A DNA stretch of 43,148 nucleotides. Origin: Amphimedon queenslandica. Its lineage: Eukaryota > Porifera > Demospongiae > Haplosclerida > Niphatidae. Within the stretch, counting starts at the first letter, position 1. Each line of letters begins with the position of its first letter. The stretch covers positions 136,866-180,013 of the forward strand of contig NW_003546338.1 in NCBI RefSeq assembly GCF_000090795.2. Direction: 5' to 3'. Shown one piece after another: positions 29,601 to 39,624 of this stretch. The position numbers were made by a program, and so were the translations under genes. Below the pieces are notes generated by a model that saw only the letters and a program-made list of their open reading frames with translations, made no database searches and was not told the origin of the DNA.

Positions 29601-32600
29601 AGAAATGTCATAGTTGAGGGCAAATTTGTAACAGAGTCTCACACATGTTCACAATGGTTGTACGAGGAAGGCGTGTTATCTCTAAATATCTACCAATTAC
29701 TGCATGATATGCATTACATGAATAATCTAACCCTGTCTCTGCTTAATGCACTTGTCCTGGATGATAAGCCTGAAATCATCACATTTCTTATGTCAAAATG
29801 CAATGTCTCTCCTTCTAAACTTCAGAAAATGGCTACTTTCGCCTGTAAGGAAAAGAACCTAATTATAGCATCATTGTTCCTTGAACAGATGAAATCTTTC
29901 ACAGTCGATGTCGTCAAAGGTTTTTCAAAATACTTTGATGTGGAAACATTTAAAGAATTTCTTCAGACACGCTGCAGTCCTGAAAAAAAGGGAGAGCTTC
30001 TAAATTTTTGCTTCTGCTCTGATAAGATAGAAATAGATAAGAGAAGAAAATTTGCCATGGCTATTTTGGAATCTGGCTGCATTGATACATCAAAGATTAA
30101 TCTTTGTGATGTTTTAAAGTATCCAAAATTTCTCCTTCTTTCTGATGTATCATTTCTTGAGAAGCTAGTCAGCGCAGGTGTTTCTTTCGATTCAAGTCTT
30201 CTACACGAAGCTGTTAAGTTAATTGTTGATAGAATTGAAAGCTACACAATTGAGCCCGAGCGGGTTGAACTAATATGTATTTTACTAGAAAATGGAGCAG
30301 ATGTCATTGGCTTAGAAGCTGCTTACAGTGGTAGCGGTGGGACAGTTGTTCATGCTGCTACAGAGCTGGCTCTTCAAGCAAGTAGGTCTTGTCATGTAAT
30401 GTATGTTACCACTTACCACAGATATACATGCATTCCAAGTATTTTAAACAATTTTTAGAAATAATCATAGACTAACGCAATAATATATCTAAAAATTTTT
30501 TATTTTTATTTAGAGTCTCTTCACATTTTGAAGCTGGTTTGTGGTAAAACAGATGTTTCTAAGTGTCTTTATGATGATAAGAAGATGACTCCTTTACATG
30601 TTGTTATGAAGGAAACTGAATGTGATGAAGTTAGCATTGAAATATGCCGCTTTCTTTGCAATGAAAAAAAGATAGATCCCTGTATTAAGGACTGTGATGG
30701 CCTCAGTGCAGAAGACTATTGCGATGATAAGAATGATAAGCGTTTAATGATTCTCAGGAAAGCAAGCTCTTTACATTCCTATCCTCATACTGTGGGGAAA
30801 AAAGTAAAAAATCAAAAGATGTCCCTAAAAGCTATTCCTGAAAGTGAAGGTCTAGATCAAAAAGAAGCACTTGATAAAACAGACCAATTTAATGATTCTA
30901 TTGCCCTTAACCCCGTCAAGAAAATTAGTCCAAGCAGCTCCCTTGACACCAGATCTACTTATAAGCGAAGTTCCCATCAAGCTGACAAATCAAAACGCAC
31001 CCCTCTGCATGTTGAAACTATGACCTATAAGAAAATGGAACGGCTTTTAGTAAATGCATTGGATGAAGACTCAAGTTATTTTGCATCTAAAAGACCAGTC
31101 AATCCGACTAGTCATCCTACAAATGAAAACCATGATGTCAATGACATCATAGATGAGAGTGAAGGTGATGCTGAAGAACTTAAGATTTTAAATGAAGAAG
31201 CAAAGTATGAGGTATTTTGTTCTCCACGTGTCAAGAAATTTTTTGAAACTGCTCAACCTAAGTTAGTTGAGCGTGTGTTATGTACCATTAAAAAGCTTGC
31301 TTGTGGTCAGGCTAAAGCCAGACTTAACAAAAAGGCGCATTCAAAAGTTCAAACAATGTATCAAGGAAATGTTGATTCAGCAAAAAGAGTACTTTGGTAT
31401 AAAACAGTTTTATATTGTCCTTCAAGACACAGCCATTGTAAAGTACTGGTGATTGTAGATGTAATAATAGATCACAAAAAATTAGACAAGGCAGTGAAAA
31501 ATGCAGAGAATTGGATCAAGCGTGGTAGAGAAGAAGGTGGGGTGTATACAGTTGACCTCATTTCTGAAGGCAAACCATCATGTTACAAACCGGTCAGTGT
31601 GCCTAGTGAAACATCAAAGGAGGTCTTATTTATGATGAAAGATGAATATGGAGCAGTACCAATTTATTCTTTACCTGAGTATGTTCTAAAAATGATAAGA
31701 AACAGCCCATCAGTTAGTAGATTGGGCTTGCCTCTAAAGTTGTCATATCAAGAGCATTGCATTGTTGATATGGATCCTGATGAGACTGCTATTGCTAACA
31801 TGTCTTACCAGGAGAGTACTATTTTAGTTGTTGGGCGTTCTGGGACAGGCAAAACAACCTGTTGCCTTTCACGTATGTGGGAAGAGTTTCGTCATTACTG
31901 GGAAATACTTAACGACACTGATGAACCAATCATTCCTCGCTTAACTCATTGGAGACAAAATAGCAAGATTGAAGAACCTTCTGAATCAAATGATGAACTT
32001 TTAGCCAGCTGCATGTCTAAAACAGAAGAACAAGCAGTTCCTGGCGAAGACAAATGTGATCACTTACATCAAGTGTTTGTAACCAAGAGTCCTTATCTTT
32101 GTCAAGAAGTCAAGCATAGGTTTTATGACTTGGTTTCCAGTCACCATTTATTGCACAAGAAGCATTTAGGATTAGAGCATGCAGCATTGCCAACCTCGTT
32201 TAATGATCTACAACATTTCCCCCTTTTTATTACTTCAAGGCGTTTGCTAATGTTGATGGATAGTACTCTTAGCAACGATTCTTATTTTAGATGGAACAAC
32301 GGAGAGCTTCGTGACATAATTGCAAATTCAGAGCAATTGTTCAATGAAGAAAATATCGGCTCATTGGATGATGTAGTTGAGTTCGAGTCTGATTCTGAAG
32401 ATGAAAATGAAAATGAATTACATAGAGATATTGTCACTGATGGCTGTAAATCTGGTAGAACAATGATAGAAGTTACTGCATCGTTATTTCAAAATCAAAT
32501 TTGGGACAAGATAGCATCTCATAAAATTTTGAAAACAATGAAAATTGACCCGATTTTAGTTTGGCAAGAAATTAAATCCTTTATCAAGGGATCAATTCTC

Positions 32601-35600
32601 TCTCTTACATCTGTGAATGGCTATCTCTCAAAAGAAGAATACTTCAAAATCGGCAAAAGTAAGGCACCAAATTTTACACAAAACAGAGAAGTTATATACA
32701 CATTGTTTCAAGAATACCAAAAATATTGCAAATACCCAATGGAAAAGGGACAGGAGTATTTTGATGAATGCGATTTACTTCACCATCTTTACAAGCATCG
32801 CTCAAAGTTTTCATGTATTATTCACAATTTTTATATTGATGAAGTTCAAGATTTCACTGAAGCTGAGCTTTATTTGCTTCTTAGTTTATCTCACTGTCCC
32901 AATGGGAACTTTCTGTGTGGTGATTCAGCCCAGAGTATAATGAGGGGAGTATCATTCAGATTTACTGATGTTCGTTCTCTGTTTTATGAATTAAAATGTT
33001 TGAAAATTTATCAAGGTAAAGTTGTTGTCCCTGATGAACTACACTACTTGACTGTTAATTACAGGGCACATGCTGGAATAGTAAATATTGCAAATAGTGT
33101 AATTGAGTTACTGGGTCGGTTTTTTAAAGATTCATTTGATGCTATACCAAAAAGTATTGAAAATATCACATATTCTGATGTGATGCCTACTCGTAAACCA
33201 TTACTTCTCTGTCATGACAGAAGTCCTGAAGATATGTTAGCTAGGAATCAATTTGCAATGGATGAAGTGCGTGAGATTGATTTTGGAGCTCATCAAGCTG
33301 TCATTATTCCATCAAAAGAGACTGTAATTCCAGAATCACTTAAGAATTCTCTTGTATTTACAGTTCTTGAAGCAAAAGGGCTTGAATTTAATGATATTTT
33401 ACTTTTTAATTTTTTTTCTAACTCACAAGTAAGGCATAAACGTGTTGCATTTTTATTATACAATTTTTCTTAATTATTGCAGGTTAGCATAAAAAGCTGG
33501 GAACTTGTGAGTGCCTATACTTGTTTAGAAGTTGAAAAATCTAAAAAGAAAATAGCCACAAAATATATTCCTGTTTTAAAAAATTTTGTTGAATCTGAGC
33601 ACAAGGCTCTTAATGCTGAACTAAAATGTTTGTATACAGCACTCACTCGTGCGAAAAGAAATTTATGGATCTATGACAACTTTGATAATGAGAGTGAAAG
33701 TCAACATCCAATGTATGAATTTTTCGTTAAAAAAGGCCTAATAAAAGAATTCAATGAATCTGTCATTGACTTTACAACTGAAGAGAGCACAGCAGAAGAA
33801 TGGAAGGCAGCTGGAGATTTTTTCATGTCAAGGCAATTGTGGGAACAGGCTCAAACTTCTTACTTGAGAGCTCAAGATGCAAGTCGTTTATACCAAGTTC
33901 ATGCTTTTATGGAAGCCAAAAAATGTAAATTCTTGAATGCAGCAGGATACTTTTTAAAAGCTGGCAGCATTCTTAATGACAGAAAAGTGCTCATTAGAGC
34001 TGCAAAGTGCTTTAAAGCAGCAACTTTTAAAATTTCCAAGGATGAAAAAATACATTGCTATGATGAAATTGCTCAATTTTTAGAAAAACTTGGAAAAGTG
34101 AGCCACTAAATCTATGTATAACATGTTTTGATTTATTTTTAATTTATAGATAAAGCTAGCTGGCGAGTTTTATATATTAGCTGAAGAATATGACGATTTT
34201 ATTAGATTATGTGAAGAAAGAAGAAGATGGAACAGGGTTATATCGCAACTTTTAGCTTCTAAACAGAATATCAGAGCACTAAAAAAAGCTATAGAATATG
34301 GAGTTAAAGTTACTATTGAAGATTTTGAAGTTAGAAATTTGGCCCATAAATGTGTAAGATATTTCATGAAAAATGAAAGCGAATCATTTGTTAAAGAAGT
34401 GATAACTAATGAGTTAAAAGACAAAAATTTAGTAGCTAAGTATCTGGCAGTATACAAGTTTCATGATGATGTCTTAGATTTTTACATTTTATCTGATGAA
34501 TACAGCAAAGTTTTAGAATATTCTTGGAAACATGGTCTTTATGACCGAGGTTTAGAAATTGCAGAAATTATGGACCAAGACCAAGAAATAAAATTTTTAC
34601 TTTGTCGTGCATATGCCAAACTAGCTGGTGAAGGTGATGTGAAAAAAACTGTAGAATCATTGGAGCGTGCAATGACTAAATTTTGTAATAAAAATTTTGA
34701 TGCTCAAGTATTGATGCTAAAAGCTAAATTTTGTTGTGATATATCAGCATGCAAAAAGGCAATTTGTATGTTTGAAGAGCTCCAAAATGAAGGTGGAGTG
34801 ATAGAAGCTGTAAATATTCTTTATTCCATGCTTGAAAACCCGTCTGCTACTGATGTGCTCAAATTTTCTTTGAGAGCAACACGATTGTCAAAAGTTTTCC
34901 AAACCAGAAAAATATCTCAGACTGAATCTAAATGGATATTGCTATACTTCGAATTAAACCAAATGCAATTGCTTCCAGATAATTCTGTTTTAGTTCCACC
35001 ATGTCAAGCCCATTGGCTTCAACTACAATTAAATAGCACTTCTATTTCAAGAGAAAACTTGAATCAAAAAATTCAGGAACATTTTAAAAAGTGCTATGAA
35101 AGTTGGCTAACAAAAATTAGCGAGAAAGATGCTGCTGAATCACTCTCATTTTTTAGAAAAAGCTCCAGCTCTGAATACCCTTACATAATTGGTGATATTG
35201 AATTGTGTGCGACTTTTCATAACTTTTTTGATTCCAAGATACAGATGCATCTATTAAATATCTTATTGGCTCCCTTCACTCTTTTCAATATTTTTCAAAA
35301 TTCTGCCTGGCAACAACATCATTTGCAATCTATTCAAGCTAACACAGCTATTCTTAACATGTGCAAGGCTGAGTATAAGAAAGTTTTGAATAAACAAATT
35401 TGCCAAAATTTCAATTCACTAGATCAGTGCATAAAATTATGGAGACTAAGTTTAATCACCACTGGTAGTACAATTGAACTTCGTGATGAATTAAAGAATA
35501 CCAAAACAGTAGATATCAAGTTTTGTATTGAAGCTGATTCTAGTCATATTTTTTGCTCGTGGATTGATTTTCCCTTTTCCATGACAGAATTTTTAAGCAG

Positions 35601-37014
35601 CACCAATAATGAGCTACTTCAAAAAATAATTCATTCACCCGAAACTTTAGCATCTATATCATGTGAAAACCTTCTTTATATTTTAATAGTTCAGAGCATC
35701 TCTTCAATATTTTTTATTTCAATGTATGAACATGATAAAACATTCTTTGTGCCTCAAATTTTTAGCTTCGTTATAAACAACTTTAATATTCTAGTTTCTC
35801 CAGAGTTTTCTATAATAGAGTCATGTAGCAAGGAAAGTGAAATATATAGACTTAAGTACCGAGATGCTTTATCGCTCCTACAAAATATACTCATACTGCT
35901 TCAAAATAATTGTGCCTCCTGTTTTCTTAGTCATGAAAATCATCAAGTTATGATATGCTATTTCATTTTAATTCTGACACTGTATACCAATATACTTATT
36001 GCTGAATCCAAGCCAGATGGTTTTTATTATAAGAACTGCACCCTCTTAGCAACAGAATTACAACCATCTGCATCAGAAGTTGTACCATTCTTTGCAAAAA
36101 AAATTTACAATAAAATAATTGCTGTTTCGTGTTTTAAAGATATTTTTAATGTTTTCGATGAACTGCTAAGTGAAGCTCAAAATAAGACAATGAATCAAAT
36201 TTGGTTTGATGGCAAGAAAATTGAATATAACCGAATTTTATGTGGTGACATAATTGAAGCACTTAAGTATTTTGAGCCAATTTGCAAAATTAAACAAGAT
36301 AATATTTCTAGTAATGGTGATCATAAATTGGAAGACACTGCCAAGCAAGTACCGGTATTCAAGATCCTAGTTATACGAAAATCAGATCACAAGCATCAGG
36401 CTATGAAAACATTTATCAAAAAGCTAAAAGAGCATATGATTATTAATGATTTTTGCAAAGTTTGTGACCGCAAAATAAACTTTGAGCCAAAAAAAGAAAA
36501 ATATAGGGAGTTGGAACAAAATAGTACATCATACGATCAACATGTTAAAACATTTCAACACAAACTGATCAGGGGGCAAAATGAAGAATTTAGAGAGAGG
36601 AGAGAATTACTGGAAGAAAAAGTGAAGCTTGCCTTTAAAAGCATAAAGCAGTTGCTTCATTCACCTTATTTACTACCAGATGATGATATTACTTTAATAA
36701 AATTTCATGATCAGTTATCAAGCATATTTCACCAAGCTAATGAGTTTGATCACATATATAGTAGACCTAAAACTACCTATCTCGATTTAGAAAAAATGGA
36801 ATCTGATTACAAAAGTAGATCTCGTCATCATACATCAGAATATAAAGAACTGTTTGAGGAGTTAAAGAAAATTCAACAAGGTCTACAAATGGTTTCAAAA
36901 AATATTCAAATTGCCTCTCAGTTGCAGAAACATGAAAGTGATAGTTCCAGGCTCCGAGAACCTATTGAAGCTAATGCTGTTGTACTAGATCTTTTAGGTA
37001 GAAAAATGAAGTAG
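26603..37014 (+). CDS. CARD-like / ankyrin / TRANK1-type SF1 helicase / TPR protein
   Basis: Seven exons join in phase: 26603-26972, 28369-29060, 29221-29407, 29455-30381, 30514-33428, 33483-34097 and 34150-37014, giving 2,856 aa. Residues about 25-123 form a six-helix death-fold, most like CARD (ending REKFHRLLQILNEHPP). Residues 124-354 are a helical module I cannot name (SFFNYSILVKIAENF, VESTFCAPNE). Ankyrin-like pieces follow (NGADVIGLEAA, MTPLHVVMKE). The UvrD-type helicase core has Walker A GRSGTGKTTCC at 1166, DEVQD at 1501, LCGDSAQSI, VNYRAHAGIVNIANS, LEAKGLEFNDILLFN, and LYTALTRAKRNLWIYD in exon 6. The order and wording match TRANK1. The last 1,000 residues are helical and TPR-like, with CKVC near 2671 and two His. 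A role as a nucleic-acid-dependent immune ATPase is inference. Linkage of the CARD exon to the rest rests on splice phase only. Confidence 0.87.
27110..27268. mobile_element. TA-flanked MITE, decayed copy 3
   Basis: The right arm (reversed: TACCATACAAAATGATTTATT) and the core CCATTGAGCATGCTCA match the other copies. The left end is degraded to AAAATGGTGGATTATATATT. It is in intron 1 of the CARD-helicase gene. Confidence 0.6.
27283..27530 (-). repeat. AT-rich dispersed repeat, copy in CARD-helicase intron
   Basis: Two reverse-oriented units (AATCCAGTTTTGATTGAAAT, TAAAAATGGAGAATTTTTT) are related to the tandem units at 22146-22690. This copy directly follows a MITE copy, as it does at 22 kb. 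Confidence 0.55.
27697..28227. mobile_element. hAT-type non-autonomous element with 8 bp TSD
   Basis: A 531 bp element. The left end is TAGGGCTGGGTGATAGTA and the right end, reversed, is TAGGCCTGGCGATAGTA. It is flanked by identical GTCTATAT at 27689-27696 and 28228-28235. Eight-bp duplications and TAGGG-like ends are the mark of hAT elements. Inside, subterminal CTATCGTGATAG-like words repeat on both sides. No transposase frame. It sits in intron 1 of the CARD-helicase gene. The perfect duplication suggests a fairly recent insertion. Confidence 0.88.
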
Positions 37015-37579
37015 AAATAACTTATTAGTTAAGCTATTATCCTTAATATTGTGCTAGATCCATGCTGCTATAGTATTATACATAATTTTTGTTTGTGCCG
37101 CTATTGAGTGTATGTGACTAAAAAAGAGAACCTTTAGCTCTAGATAGACTAGATAGTACATTATAACTGAACTCATTGACTTAAGATTTAATGTCATGTT
37201 ATAAATTAAAAGTGAATATTTATAGTGAGTTCGGTTTTGTGGCTATGAATGTTCCTAAATCCATTTAGAGGGTATATAATAATATTTTAAACACAAAAAC
37301 CACAAACTGAAACACCATGAAAATTTTTGCAAAGTGGCTAATTTATCTGCAATGAATTTTTGGAAATAATTATCACAACAATGATCTGTCCTATATGTGC
37401 ACATTCCTTTCCAACCACAGTATGCTAATTAGGTCACTAGACTTATAAATGAAAAAAAACATTAATAGTAATTTCATTAGTTAAAAGGCTCCATAAGCAG
37501 AATTGTCTGATATGAAGGTTGAAGAAGTAGCACTTGTTTCAAAAGCAATAGGGACAGACTGACCACAAAGTTTATGTGA

Positions 37580-37792
37580 TACCATATAGCACTTTAATTT
37601 GGCGGAGTTTTATTTTGGCGATTGGCGGTTTGCAAGCAAAATCACCAATATCAAAACAAAACTGCCAATCATTATTGCGCATGCTCAGTAATGCACATGT
37701 ACACAAAAACTGCCAAATTAAAAACCGCTAATTACAATTTTACAGCAAAATCGTCAAAATAAAGCACCGCCAAAATAAAGCGCTATATGGTA
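37580..37792. mobile_element. TA-flanked MITE, copy 4 (best preserved)
   Basis: 213 bp with long inverted ends. The left reads TACCATATAGCACTTTAATT; the right, reversed, reads the same with two changes. The inverted match continues into TTTGGCGG. The core is GCGCATGCTCAGTAATGCAC. TA lies at both outer ends. No coding content. Confidence 0.88.
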
Positions 37793-39019
37793 CGTTTTTA
37801 CCAGTTGGTATTTATTCTGATTCATTGGCAACAGGTTTGATCTGCTCTCCGTTGTGACTGTAGTTTTTTAGACCACTCTGCACTAATTTTCTTTTTTTAC
37901 ACAAAATTTTATAGGCAGTTAATTTGATTTACTTTAATTTAATAATGATTTTACAAGATGGGTAGGATATAAAGTACAGAAGGAGAGAGAGGGATAGACA
38001 AGGAATAGAGACATCTTGAAGAAATAACTGCAAGAGCTGCAGATACCCAGAGATAAAATATAAAGTTAGATATATATTACTGTTAGGATTTGTGTGTGCA
38101 AGCATGAATAAAAAGGAAAAATAACAGCAACATAATCAGTGATAATTAATAATTATATAATTTTTAAAAAATAATTGAAATAAAAGTACTGGATAGATTG
38201 ATTGGTGATTGATTATAGAGTTGACCCGTGATTAGTTCTGAGCAGAAAACCTGACAAGATGTGAGTCATGTAGCAATCTCAGGGGGAGAACGTCTGATTC
38301 CCAGCAATAATTGGGGACTTCTCTAACACCTGAGGTTACCTCCTAACAGGGAGCTGCCTTGTTCACCAAGTGACCCTAGTTACCACAACACCTGCTGGAC
38401 CTGGGTGGGGGCATAACAGTTAGAAACCACGAGAGAGTTGCGAGTGAGCAGGAGACTTTTGGTGACAGCTGGAGCAGGGGCATAAAAAAGTGGAAAGTAC
38501 AGGGATCTGTGGAATCAAAATAGTCTAAAAAATGAGATCATAAAAATCTCTTTATTTGTACTTTGATAGTGGGCAGGGAGAGAGAGAGGTCAATACATAA
38601 TTATTGATGCATGCATTGGTTCTTTAATTTTGATAATTCATTAGCTATTGAGGCAAGTTTCACGATGCAAAAGAACTATATGTATTTTGAAGGCAATGTG
38701 ACCATAGCAATTATCATCAATCATAATTTCAAAAATTGAGATTAAAATCAAATATAACAAATACTACCAAAAGGTGGATTTGCTGGGTCATATACAGCAG
38801 ATACTATTATCTACAATTACTGTCACAAAAAGTATTAGCACAACACCTCCTCATACCACAGGCCACACTCTTCATTGTACCAGGAATTTTCCTGGAAATA
38901 CTACAATACCTAGGAAAAATATCAGCTATATAATGTAGTTTACATAATGGATGTAGATAAAGAAATTCATTATTAGATATTATGGATTATATTTTGTCTT
39001 TGCACCATTGTGCTATTCA

Positions 39020-39215
39020 GCACTTCTAGTCACAAGAAAATAGTATAAACCCACCTGCATATGGGTACCATCCTCCTGTTAGTCTTGTATATTAGACTAC
39101 CTGTATATGTATGCAGTGTGGCTGGTGGCCCATGCCACATGCTTGATGCATGTACAGGTGGATTGTACCCAGGTGCGTTTTAAGGTGGATTCATTATTTT
39201 TTGTGACCAGAAGTG
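39020..39215. repeat. 196 bp inverted-repeat (hairpin/MITE-like) element
   Basis: The left arm GCACTTCTAGTCACAA pairs with the right arm TTGTGACCAGAAGTGC (one mismatch). Pairing continues imperfectly inward through CCACCT and GGGTACC/GTACCC blocks for about 60 bp. No clear target duplication was identified, and it is not related to the TA-flanked MITEs. Confidence 0.6.
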
Positions 39216-39498
39216 CATGACCATACCTACATAACTCAGTAGTGTTAATGTGCAATGCTTATGAACAAATGCACTTTACAAGTCTATTGATTTTATGCTC
39301 TGTCTTTTGTGCTACCAAAACAATTGCTATAATTACTACAATAAGTACAAACTGCTTTACATGTTTTGCATCAATTCATTGTCTTTAATATAATATGGAC
39401 CATAGACCACATTAAATTGTGTACAATGCCCATACTTTAGCATGTATAAATAAAAGGTCAATCTGAGCGGATACACCTGAAATATGCATGGGCAATAT

Positions 39499-39520
39499 TT
39501 CTTGGAAATGTTTATATAAG
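39499..39520 (+). promoter_or_regulatory. GAS-like site and TATA box above the GTPase gene
   Basis: TTCTTGGAA at 39499-39507 fits the STAT-binding palindrome TTCN3GAA. TATATAAG at 39513-39520 follows, about 105 bp above the GTPase ATG. The TATA call is reasonable; STAT use is speculative. Confidence 0.4.
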
Positions 39521-39624
39521 CATGCATATACTGGTAGTATAATAGGTATAATAGCTAGATCCCAGCAGTAACCTTTGTACAGTATTATCTCAATCTTTGT
39601 GAAGTAAACTTGAGCTCTATAGCA

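Larger units (their letters stand above)
37015..39498. other. Intergenic region between helicase and GTPase genes
   Basis: 2.5 kb with no convincing exon. It holds MITE copy 4 (37580-37792), a more GC-rich segment at about 38218-38480 of unknown nature, and a hairpin-like element (39020-39215). Open sequence at 38736-38933 does not look coding. Confidence 0.6.

Noticed and set aside
32617..32940. Second-frame open reading frame inside the helicase exon
   Set aside because: Overlaps the well-supported helicase frame with motif DEVQD; a shadow frame.
38736..38933. 65-residue plus-strand open frame
   Set aside because: No ATG context, splice partner or family; surrounded by repeat-rich intergenic DNA.
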